Of a DNA stretch of 64,000 nt, positions 10,483 to 20,041 are shown piece after piece; the stretch's first letter is position 1, and each line of letters starts with the position of its first letter. Position numbers and translations under genes: made by a program. Below the pieces are notes generated by a model, which worked only from the letters and a program-made list of their open reading frames with translations, did not search any database and was not told the DNA's origin. This DNA is from Ammopiptanthus mongolicus (taxonomy: Eukaryota; Streptophyta; Magnoliopsida; Fabales; Fabaceae), in contig CM077350.1 in the NCBI GenBank assembly GCA_039655645.1, positions 17,124,318-17,188,317 of the forward strand, written 5' to 3'.

Positions 10483-11841
10483 TGTTGACAAGTGACTCCA
10501 AACACAAGAGGGGGTGAATTGTGTGTAATGTGTATTTTTGAAAACTTTTTGCACAACAGAGCACTTTTGAAATAAATAACTTGTATTTAAAGTGCGTTGA
10601 ATAAATTGCAATAAAATAAAAGATAGATGAAAGGAAATTGTGTAAAATAAATTGCAATAATATAAAATTTGCAGAAAGTAAATGGCGTAAAATAAATTGC
10701 AATAATTAAAAGTTGCAGAAAGTATGGCGTAAAATAAATTGCAATAATTAAAAGTAAAGAAGAAAAGAGAGACTCGCAGTTTTATCCTGGTTCGGCTACC
10801 TAATACCCCAGTAGCCTACGTCCAGTCCCTAAGGTCAACCGCCAAGGGTTTTCACTCAATAACTAGCTTTTAAATCAGGTTCAGCTAGAAACCTTCACAA
10901 ATAAGAGAACTCTTCACAGACCAGGGATATCACCTCCCCCAGTGACAGAGTCTAAACAGAAAATCCTTCTCTTTCAAAAACTATGGGATTCACACCCAAG
11001 GAAGAACAATATATGAGAGAAATGTAGCACTCAAAAGTGCAGATAAGAAATTACAACTTGAAGCACAATTATAATCTCACTTATATGGAGTATAAAGCTC
11101 TCTCTCAATGTAAGTGTAATCAAAGTGTAATATTAGTGAGAGTGACAAAAATAATTTTGACAGAGTATTAGCCCAATAAGAAATAGGGAAGCAAGTGTTG
11201 TAAATTGAAACACTTCCCAAGGCATCCTATTTATAGGAAAAGAATTAGCCCCATAGGAATTAGGTTAAGCCCACTTTCAGCATATGTGATTCGCACACAA
11301 TAATCAATTATTCCCTTTTTGCCAAAACGCGTTGAGAGACAGTAGCATCATAATTGATTATGGGTTCTCTGTTTTAGAGTCCATTTTTACGCGTAGGAGC
11401 ATAAATGATTAAGGAATCGATTATGTATATAATAGATTATGGTAATCGATTACATCTTCATTGTTTAGAGAAATTTCTTTTCAGATATATGCTAATCGAT
11501 TATGATAATCATATAATCGATTATTTTCATTTAGAAACCATCTAAACTTCAACTTAACGGCTGTTTTTTGAATTTTCCAATTAAAGATCTTGCGGCCAAT
11601 TAAGTTTTATCTTTTACTCTTTATATTATGTGTGTGTGTGATTGATTTTGAGAGCTTTATCTACCATGTACAACATGATCTAAAACACACAATACAAATA
11701 TTAAAATTCCCTTCACCCCTTCTGAAAGACTTGATCGTCTGAGATAACTTTTTTCGCTTTTTGCAATCTAGTCCTTCTGGGATGTTTTCTTTTAGTCATC
11801 CATCAAAACTTTAAGTAATCCTGTCAAGGCATATATTCACA
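10483..11841 (-). repeat. Copia 5' LTR
   Basis: This 1359-bp LTR drives element transcription in the minus direction by position. It matches the left LTR and shows its own changes, including loss of several AATCGATTAT palindromes and a duplicated aaagttgcagaaagta clause near 10707. Confidence 0.93.
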
Positions 11842-12085
11842 GATGTGTGGACTATTGACGACGAGACCCGGTCTCCTTTGTACAATGTATGTTAGGTAGT
11901 ATGCTCTCTTGTTCTTAGAGTTTTCTTTTATCAAACCAACTCTTAGGATTTTTTATGTTTAAGTCAGGTCTTTCGACTGTGACTGATTATGTTGTGTATT
12001 AAGAGATTGAAAAGATATACGCCTTATGGCGAAGTTGAATTACTGTTATAGATGATGAGTTTCAATTTGTTTCATTCTGGTTGTT

Positions 12086-13203
12086 AATTTGGGATACAAA
12101 ATATGACATTGGGTTGGGGTGTTACAGGGATTGTGTCTTGATAGAGAAATCTTAGATTTGAGGAACTTTGGAGCTTCGGATCGAGATTCCGACTACATGG
12201 TTGTGATCGCGGCAAATTCTTCTATGACTTTGACGGATTACTTTCTCGATTCACCTAAGGTAAACTCGAATCCCTAACACCCGTTCATCGTGTTCTTGGC
12301 GTTCTTCGAGTCTTTACCATTTTCTTTGATCTCTTGAGCTTGCCCTAGGGCTAACACTGTTGTATACGTGTTGTGCTCGTGATTAGGGCTAAGTTCGCAC
12401 TCGTGATTTTGCAGATTGGAGATTGCGGCCACGGCTAGGGAGGAGCCTCGAGGCTGTTCCAGAGTTGTTCTTTGTGTTCGTGGCTGCGTGTGAGGAGTAA
12501 GCTGGTGATTGCGTGGATTTGCGTGATGATTGTTCAGATGGGGAGAAAGAGTGTTGCTGCCGTCGGGAAGGCAAGAGTAGTGTAGTGCGTTTTCTGCTAT
12601 GTGTAGGGAAGCCCTAAACCTACTAGTGGTTGAGCCCCGAGAAAGTTCAATTACCGAAAAAGATAATTTGGGATACAAAATGTGACATTGGGTTGGGGTG
12701 TTACAGGGATTATGTCTTGATAGAGAAAGCTTAGATTTAAGGAACTTCGGAGCTTTGGATCGAGATTCTGACTACACGGTTGTGGTCGCAGCGAATTCTT
12801 CTACGACTTTGACGGATTACTTTCTCAATTCACCCAAGGTAAACTAGAATCCCTGACACACGTTCTACGAGTCTTTACCTTTTTATTTGATTTCTTGAGC
12901 TTGCCCTACGGCTAACACTGTTGTATACGTGTTGTGCTCGTGATTAGGGCTAAGTTCGCGCTCGTGATTTCCTGCAGATTGGAGTTTGAGGTCGCGGCTA
13001 GGGAGGAGCTTCGAGGCTGTTCCCGAGCTGTGCTTTGTGTTCGTGGCTACATGTGAGGAGCAAGCCGGTGATCGCCTGGATTTGCGTGATGACTATTTAG
13101 ATTGGAGAAAGAGTATTGCTGCCGTCGGGAAGGCAAGAGTAGTGTAGTGCGTTTTCTGCTATGTGTAAGGAAGCCCTAAACCTACTAGTGGTTGAGCCCC
13201 GAG
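12086..13203 (+). repeat. Tandem duplication of the X1 tail plus flanking G1 LTR (period 579 bp)
   Basis: The X1 terminus (aatttgggatacaaaat ... ggttggggtgttaca) occurs at 12086-12126 and again at 12665-12705, each time followed by the same G LTR text (gggattrtgtcttgata ... gagccccgagaaag). The second copy keeps an extra ttaccgaaaaagat piece of the X1 end that the first copy lacks. The X2 end at 52430 has this piece too. The duplication therefore post-dates the X1 insertion and is not two separate insertions. Confidence 0.85.
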
Positions 13204-14402
13204 AAAGCACTTTAACCCTAGGTTTAGCTTACTTTCGGCTCTCGCCGTTAACTTTGGAAACCCCAGGTTAGCAAACTATTGATTGGGGATGATCTGTTCC
13301 GTATGACTGTTATGATGATGACTGCTGTTGTTGCTATCTATCTAAGTGCCTATATGCTGCTTGGTATGAGACACGCTACTATGTGCTGTTGTTGATATTT
13401 CTGTTGTTGGTATTGATGCTGATATGCTGTTTGAGATAATCGTCGTGGGGTGGCAGAATGCCTTAGAGTTAAGCTTGGCTGTGTACCGTGTTGTTGTCGG
13501 GTTGATACCGTGGATGGTGCCGTTGCTATTATGTTGAATTTTCAAGGCTTTGGTCATGTTGTTTGAGCTGTGGCTCGTGGATGCGTGGCGTCGAGCGTGT
13601 GGCCGTGTGGATGCCGTGGCATCGTGTTGTTTCCGATTGAGAGCTTAGGCATGAGATCCGGTATCAAGCGCGTTGACGATGTTTGTTGCATATTATCATC
13701 AGCAGCCAAGTGGCGAGGCCGTATGACAGGTAGTATGAGCTGCCAGTGTCATACGAGGTTAGCTGTACCTGAGTGAGGGTACGGAAAGTAGATGGGGCGG
13801 TCAAGTGATTGACCTTGGGGATGTTGCTGGTCTGGGGAATAGTTTACAGTGATGGATGAGGTAGCTCCTATCCTGTCTTGACGCCCGATCCAGTCTGGTT
13901 TACCCGACTAATCCCAGAGCTTTCCATTGTTCCAGGATAATGTTTCGAGGCAACCGAGATACCTCGGTTCCAGTGTGGAAGGGGGATGAACTCTTATTGG
14001 TCATGGTGAGCGGTTCGGTTTCTTCGACAAACTAACTCCGTTCCGACACAGAACCTGTTCCGGTGTGGACTTGTTCGGGTGTGGAACCATTCCGGTGTGT
14101 AACCAGCTTTGTGAGTTTTTTGGCCGACATGCTGCATGAGATTAGTATCCTGATCTAGAGGATTGATCTGAGTGTGAGACTCAAGGAGATGGATGCTTGT
14201 AGCATGTGTTGTCTCGAGAGACGTTTGTTGTAATGCAGTAACTGCTATATCTGTTATATCTGCTTCATGCTATATGTTGTTGTTTACTGCATTGTTGTTG
14301 TTTTTTGATCTTGCTATGCACTATATTTCTTATCTCCCACTGTATTCCCTGTTTGTCTGTTTCTGGGTTCGCTTGAAGACGACGAGCTAGCCGAGGCGCA
14401 AC

Positions 14403-14866
14403 ATGGACCCGAGGCTTCACCCGTTCATCACGGCGGCACCGCGGATGCCAGTGTTAGGCGACATTGAGATCATCTACCACAATGAGAGGGGATGGCGGGT
14501 GGACCCCTCGACCTTTTTGGTGGTATATACCGGACCCGTCAGTCTGATCTTTTGGAGCGGCAAGCCGCCATATGTGGACATTATTGGACCTTACCGTTTG
14601 TACCAATTTCTTCCCTTCCTTAGAATGTGGAGACCTCCGAGGCAGAGAGAGCGAGACTACATGTGGGTCGCACCCCAGTCCTCAGCCGTATCGAGCTGGA
14701 GAGGCTACGTTTACCGAGCCAGCGCTGGAGGATGGAACAGTATTTGAGGACATTCCGTAGGCATAGGATTGTTGTGTCCAGCTCATCACCAGTGTATGAG
14801 CCTTTAGTGAGGTACAGGCTTACTCATGACGAGGGTCAGGGTAGTTCAGGGTATCCTCACCGCTGA
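14403..14866 (+). pseudogene. Intra-LTR ORF, G1 5' LTR copy (frameshifted)
   Basis: The ATG at 14403 opens MDPRLHPFITAAPRM, and the frame runs 114 codons to 14747. A one-base loss in the taccgagccagcg stretch (14717 region) shifts it off the consensus. The expected basic, Ser-rich and C-terminal parts (RRHRIVVSSSSP, DEGQGSSGYPHR) continue in the next frame to the TGA at 14866. The copy in the G2 3' LTR (50020-50484) is intact. No known domain is recognised. The protein has a hydrophobic middle (YVDIIGPYRLYQFLPF) and an Arg-rich region before the C-terminus. Confidence 0.6.
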
Positions 14867-15253
14867 TGGTGGGAGTCTGCCAGTGCGTCCCAGGTGGTGA
14901 GTTGAGAGCTTTTCATGTACTTTTGAGTGGGGACGGGTAGTGCTGGTGAGCTACGAGAGTCTTCGTTTGTTGTTTTGTTGTATTTCCATTTTTTGCCTAA
15001 TGTGCGTATATGTATGTACAGTGCCTGCTGATGGGGCTATATTATGTATGGTATTTATACATTATCTTTATGTTGCATTTTTACTCTAATGGTTTTCTAT
15101 GCATGCCGTTGTTGTTTAGTTGTTTATCGTTTGTTCCCACAACACTGTTTGAATACCATGCTATCGCTTTATATACGGCTAGGATTAATTAATAATAGGA
15201 GCTTGGGACTAATGGGATTATCCTTCTGAGAAAGGAGGGTCGTCTCATTTTGG

Positions 15254-15339
15254 TGGTATCAGGGCGTTGAGAACGTTCTGCAGCCAATGGGATGATTTCA
15301 TATTCATATGGGGTCGTCTTATTATTGTGCCATCAGAGC
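15254..15339 (+). other. Two candidate G1 primer-binding sites
   Basis: TGGTATCAGGGC (15254-15265) follows one LTR-end-like GGGTCGTCTCA by six bases. TGCCATCAGAGC (15328-15339) follows a second, GGGTCGTCTTA, by six bases. Both resemble the initiator-tRNA-Met site with one and two changes. By homology with G2 the second is the working position. Confidence 0.7.
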
Positions 15340-15583
15340 AGTTTGGTTCTATAATGGACGGTGGTGTTGTTGGTATAGCTTAGTCCGGTTAGGACTGCGA
15401 ACTGTGAGGTCAAGTGTACTGGCTATGATGGTTGATACCCGGGTTGTATCAACTGAGTCTAGTTTTGGGTAGAATGTCTAATGCGCTTGTTATCGAAGTG
15501 TGATAACTGTTTTCATTCATAAGCCATATGATGTGTTTAACTTTTAAGTGCTATTATATGTATTAAGAATTGGAAGTGATAGC
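15340..15583 (+). other. G1 leader before the X3 insertion
   Basis: This is the non-coding leader between the primer site and gag, matching 43004-43205 of G2. It ends in gaagtgatagc, where X3 is inserted, and resumes at 18350 with atagctccttttataggaag just before the gag ATG. Confidence 0.75.
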
Positions 15584-17439
15584 TGTAACACCCCGTTTTT
15601 TTAAAAGCTTTCTAAAAGCTTTCTGATTTTAATTAATCAGTATTTTTGTGTTTGTATTTTATTAGAGGGTCTAGAGAGTGAAACAAAATAAACTAAGACC
15701 ATAGTCAAGCTCTGCGATATCGTAGGAAGCTATGGTTAAATTTTGGGTCGAAAACTCAGACGGAGCCCGGTCTGCGATTTTCACTGACAGTAGTGTTTTG
15801 CTACTATCAAGACCTAATTTGGACCCGTGAACGAGACAGTTAGTCTTACAATCACGTTTCCTACATTTTCGAAAAAATGGGTCCTCACCTTCGAAAATGA
15901 AAATAATATAAAATATTTGCGCGAAAACTCGAATTGGGAGACAAACTGAGCTGCATAAGGATTTAACAGGATCCGCTAATGGATAAACTTGATGTCACAT
16001 TAAGTCACATCACCTCGGGAAGTGTGCCATGACTCGACACTGTCATAATGACAAACGAAAATATCTGGATGCGAAAAGACCAAAATGCCCCTGGCCTTTT
16101 TCCTAAAGGACGTTTACGTCCCTAAAATATCTAAATTTGATGACCTCACCCCCACTCTCTCTCCTCAAATTCGAGCTCCCCCTTCTCTCTCTCTCCTCCA
16201 TCTTCTTCTTCTTCTTCCTTTCTTTCCCCTTCTTCTCCATTTCTCATTTTTCCTCCATCACTTTTCCTCCATTTTTCTCAAGCTTCCACAAGGATTTTCA
16301 AGAAACTTTGTGAAGCAAAGTTGATCACCTCATCCTCCTATATCATCTAAAAGGTATAGACTTCTCTCTTGAGCTCTCAATATTCATTTTTCTCCATCGA
16401 AAGTTCATAGTTTCAAGTTTATGCTTCAAACTTCAAAAATCTCTAGAAAATTTTAGAAAAATCCTTTTAATGCCAAACCAATTTCTATGTGCTAGATTAT
16501 TTCCCCTCTTTCATAATCCAAGAGCTTGTAACCAAAAGATCTCTCTAGCTCATATGGGTATGAATGGTCGAAACATAGAGGGAGAGAAATCATGAGTTTT
16601 GCTTCGAGTTTTTGTGTAATAAAACTTACTCTAGTGTTGTGTATACTTAAGGATCATTGATCCAAGAGTTAGGAAATTTTTAGACATCTCTAGCCTATTT
16701 TAAAAATAGGAGCGGAACCTAGCTTGTGTGTGAGCTATGAGTTTTGCTTCGAGTTTTTGTGTAATAAGACTTACCCTAGTGTTGTACATACTTGAGGATT
16801 ATTCATCCAAGAGTTAGTCGAATTTCGACACCCCTAACCTATTTAATTAAATAGGGGCAGTACCCTAACCATATGGATTAGGAAAGTTTTTAATTAAAAT
16901 GTATTGATTTCTGGTTGTGTTTTGTGGTACAGAATCGGACATGACTCGAACGTTTGACCGCACACCCGATTGACAGTTGTGGAGTCGTAGCAGGAGTTGC
17001 ACGTGAGAATCACTACGGTGGGGAGAAAGAACTTTATCGTCGGGAAGGCAAGCTTAGTATAGAATATATGTGTGTAGGGGAACCCTTAAACCCTACTAGA
17101 GGTTGAGCCCTGGATAAAGTGCTTGGACCCTAGGTGTGGGTACTTTTGGGCTATCACCACTATGTTGATAATATGGATGATGTGATTGATTGAGGTTGAT
17201 GTGTTGAACTGTTTATTTGATTATATATTGGTTTTATTTTGTTGAATTGCCTGTGTGATGAACTATTGTCTGACATTGTGATGATATCTATACTGGAAGA
17301 ATTTCTGTTGCGATATTTTGTTGTGATTGGCTAGTTGAGTGTTGATGAGAGTATGGTGAGTGATGATGTTGTTCGGGTTGATACCGTTGTGGTCCTGACC
17401 ATGGAACTGTGGCTCGTAGACGCAAGGCATCGTGATACT

Positions 17440-17490
17440 GATGTTGATGTTAATGTTGATGTTGATGTTGATGTTGATGTGGATGCGATG
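17440..17490 (+). repeat. GATGTT microsatellite in X3
   Basis: About eight copies of a GATGTT hexamer with few changes. It creates spurious open frames on both strands (Asp-Val or His-Gln-like repeats). Confidence 0.85.
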
Positions 17491-17590
17491 CGTCGTGGTC
17501 GTGGTCGAGTGCATAGGCGTGAGGTCCCGGTATCAACCTGCGATGGATGTTTGTTGCGTATCATATCATTTCATACCACAACATTTTTGT

Positions 17591-17706
17591 CCCAAAGGGG
17601 GATGTCCAATTAGGGACGTGATGTTTTTAATCCCGAGGCGGGATGTCCAATGGGGGACGTGATGTGATGTTATCCCGATGGGGATGTCCAACTGGGGACG
17701 TGATGT
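17591..17706 (+). repeat. Triplicated GATGTCCAA...GGGACGTGATGT unit in X3
   Basis: Three imperfect units of about 35-50 bases have the form GGGATGTCCAAnnnGGGACGTGATGT. Similar GGGACG clauses occur at 29826-30096. They are non-coding LTR minisatellites. Confidence 0.8.
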
Positions 17707-17954
17707 ATCGACCGACATGCATATAGGGAAGTCAGCATATACATAGGGACTAGTATCCCTCTTATAGGCTTATCTGAGAGAATGACTTTTGAGATGGTTG
17801 TACTGTATGACTTAAGAGATGGATGATGTGGTGTTGTATATTTTATCTGTGTTGTGTGATGCATGTATACATATGCTATACTGATGCCCCTTTCCCATAT
17901 TGATGACATCCGTTATTTTCTGTATGTGTTACTTTTATTTTATGGGAAAACCCC

Positions 17955-18062
17955 ATGGAGGAACCACTTGCTGAAGAATTGGATGGCACTCTGTATGAGC
18001 CCGATGCTGGTGGACGAGCCCAGGATCCTAATCTCGAGGGGTTGGAAAGTGATCGTGGTTAG
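17955..18062 (+). CDS. Short acidic ORF near the X3 3' end
   Basis: The ATG at 17955 opens a 35-codon frame (MEEPLAEELDGTLYEPDAGG...) ending at TAG 18060-18062. The product is acidic with no known domain. Its place, some 300-400 bases before the LTR end and just after a pyrimidine-rich stretch, matches the short ORFs of X2, X5, TE0 and Y. Chance cannot be excluded for a frame this short. Confidence 0.3.
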   Translation: MEEPLAEELDGTLYEPDAGGRAQDPNLEGLESDRG

Positions 18063-18373
18063 CCGGAAAGCTGTCTCTCAGCCTATTTACTTATTTGGAT
18101 TACCGTCTGTATTGACGCACTTTGCATGTATATGTTATTACTGTAGTCTTACTGACGGGGCAACTAATTTATGTGATATATTTCTTTATATTTTAAAGAT
18201 GTGTACTCTGAGACGTTGCGTGCCTTAAATTCGTTTTGCTTCCACGCTCAATTTTCAGCTTCGCTTCGTATTAATAAGGCCCGCTACGATTATTATACGT
18301 GCGGTTAGTTAATATCTTAAGTTCCTCAATGGGACGGCGGGTCGTCTCAATAGCTCCTTTTATAGGAAGCTAA

Positions 18374-19567
18374 ATGGCACGTGGAAGTGGAAGAGGTGGA
18401 AGGCCGGCTGCGACCGGAGGCAATGGTAATAATAACAACAATGGTGACCACTCAGGGACAGGAAGTGGTGGTGACACCTCTGAAGCGATACGGGCCATGC
18501 GGGACTTGGCTACCGCAATGATGCAACAAACCCAGCAGACTGCCCAATATATGCAGAGGCAGGAAGAAAAGGAAGCGAGGCAGGATCAGTTGCACGCGAT
18601 AAGAGGAAACGAGACTGTGGACACAGGTCTCAATGACTTCATGAAAGGAAATCCTCCCCAATTCCACGAAGAATACAATCTTGAAGCTGCAGAGATGTGA
18701 TTGTAAGAGATAGAGAAGGTATTCATGGCCACACACTACAGAGAGGATAGGAAAGTTACATACGCTGCTTTCATGCTGGTTGGAGCAGCGGAAGCTTGGT
18801 GGAGGACCAAGGCCAGACTGTTAGAGGCTGAAGGAAGGATGTTAACCTGGCAACTATTTCGGAAGTGCTTTTTGGAGAAGTACTTTCCGAGGAGCATCAG
18901 ACAAGAGAAAGAAAAAGAGTTCCTGAGCCTGAAGCAGGAACAGCTGTCGGTTGGTGAGTACGCAATGAGGTTCGAGGTGCTACTCAAGTTCTCTCAATTC
19001 TATCAGATCCACCCAAATGAAGAATGGGTCTGCAGAAGGTTTGAAGATGGGTTGAGGCCCGAGTTAAAGCGAGCGATGCTACCTTTAAGTATCAGCTCTT
19101 TTTCTGAGTTGGTAGAGAAGTGCACAGTGGTAGAAGGGCATGATCGAGCAGGGACTGTCCCATGGCAAGGGAGAAGTGGTGGACCTGTTCGAAGCAGCCA
19201 GAGAGGTAGAAGTGGCAAGTTCCAGCAGTGGGCGAGACTGTATGATCCCCCGGCTCAGTACAATGTCAACCATGGAGGGAGCAGCTCCAGTCAAAGGAAA
19301 CAGGAGATCAAGACCTGTTTCCGATGCGGGGGACCGCATCTAGTCAAGAACTGTCCAAGGACCCAGCACATCAGGTGCTTCAACTGCAACTACATGGGTC
19401 ACTATGCATCAGATTGCACGCCCTAAGTTAGCAGAAGGGCTCAGTTTCAACAACAGAGTGGTAGAGCTCAGAGTGGCGGAGCAAGATCAGTAGTGGCAAG
19501 TCAACAGAGTAGGCCATAGACGACCGGAAGAGTGTTTGCCATGAGGGGTTCTGAAGCCTCTCGAAGC
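18374..19567 (+). pseudogene. gag: G1 gag, with premature stops
   Basis: The start is MARGSGRGGRPAATGG at 18374, the same start as in G2 (43224) and G3 (52961). The body has the retrotrans_gag signature (AWWRTKARLLEAEGR, FLEKYFPRSIRQEKEKEF, LKQEQLSVGEYAMRFE). Two zinc knuckles follow: CFRCGGPHLVKNC, with one residue fewer than the usual CX2CX4HX4C spacing, and CFNCNYMGHYASDC, with normal spacing. Stops interrupt at 18698 (TGA; G2 has TGG), 18704 (TAA), 19424 (TAA) and about 19519 (TAG). A frameshift near 19570 separates it from the protease. Gag would form the particle and package RNA. This copy is dead. Confidence 0.9.
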
Positions 19568-19589
19568 CCTGACCATACAAGGTAAATGC

Positions 19590-20036
19590 TTGGTCTCTGG
19601 CAAACTTTTGTCAGTTTTATTTGATTCGGGGGCTACTCATTCTTTCATATCATTAGAGTGCATGAATCATTTAGGGTTGCCTGTTTATGTATTACCCTAT
19701 GATTTGACTATCTCAATGCCTACTGGCGATTCTTTAACTACCCTATCTGTATGCCTTAAGTGTCCTATCACGGTAGAGAACCGTCATTTTCTTGTTGACC
19801 TTATCTGTTTGCCTATGAAATAGATAGATGTAATCCTAGGCATGGACTGGCTTTCGGCCAACCATGTAATGTTAGACTGTTCAAACAAAACCCTCAGTTT
19901 TTCCGAGCAATCTGGATTGATGCCGGCTGACGAGAGTAGTCTGACGGGTAGACGATTAGACGGATGGGTGGTGCTGTTCTATTTGGAAGCGAAGGAGACT
20001 CCTAGTGTCGAAGCTTTACCTATCGTGCAAGAGTTT
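19590..20036 (+). pseudogene. G1 aspartic protease, interrupted by X5
   Basis: The active-site motif LFDSGATHSFI is intact near 19618-19650, followed by VILGMDWLSANHVMLDC, the second conserved block of gypsy proteases. A TAG at 19821-19823 (G2 has CAG at this place) splits the frame. The frame then enters the RT linker (EALPIVQEFPD) and is cut by the X5 insertion at 20041. The enzyme would process the polyprotein. Confidence 0.88.
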
Positions 20037-20041
20037 CCGGA

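Larger units (their letters stand above)
4386..11841 (-). mobile_element. Complete Ty1/copia retrotransposon, minus orientation
   Basis: Two similar LTRs (4386-5736 and 10483-11841) flank gag and pol on the minus strand. The target duplication GATGT is perfect (4381-4385 and 11842-11846), and the termini on the element strand are TGTGAATATATG...CACTTGTCAACA. A tRNA-iMet primer site follows the 5' LTR and a purine tract precedes the 3' LTR. Gene order (gag, GAG-pre-integrase, integrase, RT, RNase H) is copia-type. The MSSSDESDNEEANLC and SGCSKHMTGD motifs resemble the SIRE or Tork branches; I cannot choose between them. It sits inside X1, so it is younger than X1 and G1. Gag is broken, pol is open. 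Confidence 0.95.
1214..12126 (+). mobile_element. X1: solo LTR (about 3.45 kb) split by a copia insertion
   Basis: It starts TGTAACACCCCGATTT at 1214 and ends GGTTGGGGTGTTACA at 12126. Flanking 5-mers AGGAT (1209-1213) and GGGAT (12127-12131) look like a target duplication with one change; removing the element joins the G LTR sequence as it reads at 27110-27130. After subtracting copia and one target copy it is about 3452 bp, almost the same as X5 (3453 bp), so this is a full solo LTR. It has a consensus splice donor at 2508, 100-bp repeats near 3480-3680, and a short ORF start at 4311 that the copia insertion splits. Confidence 0.85.
729..15321 (+). repeat. G1 5' LTR, interrupted by TE0, X1 and a duplication
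   Basis: The LTR pieces are 729-1213 and 12127-15321. They align by eye with the G1 3' LTR (26382-29668) and both G2 LTRs: hairpin cluster, splice-like AAGGTAAACTCG, the cgggaaggcaagagta block, an intra-LTR ORF at 14403, and the GGGTCGTCT terminus. Two candidate 3' ends exist: GTCTCA at 15247 and GTCTTA at 15321, each followed by a primer-site-like sequence. The G2 LTRs end at the position equivalent to 15321. Confidence 0.8.
15584..18349 (+). mobile_element. X3: solo LTR, 2766 bp, in the G1 leader
   Basis: It starts TGTAACACCCCG and ends GGCGGGTCGTCTCA. The target duplication ATAGC is perfect (15579-15583 and 18350-18354), and the G2 leader (gaactgatagctcattttt) shows the empty site. No coding pol lies inside. 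The first kilobase resembles X2. A middle block (gggaaggcaagcttag, ccctactagaggttgagcc) resembles the G LTR, and the terminus is of the G type. It therefore bridges the X and G LTR types. Confidence 0.92.

Noticed and set aside
12274..12678. Minus-strand frame of 134 codons in the duplicated G1 LTR
   Set aside because: It lies antisense to conserved LTR text and is not open in the equivalent parts of the other G LTRs at the same length.
17263..17662. Overlapping frames on both strands rich in Asp-Val, Met-Leu or Ile-Asn repeats
   Set aside because: They are products of the GATGTT microsatellite at 17440-17490.
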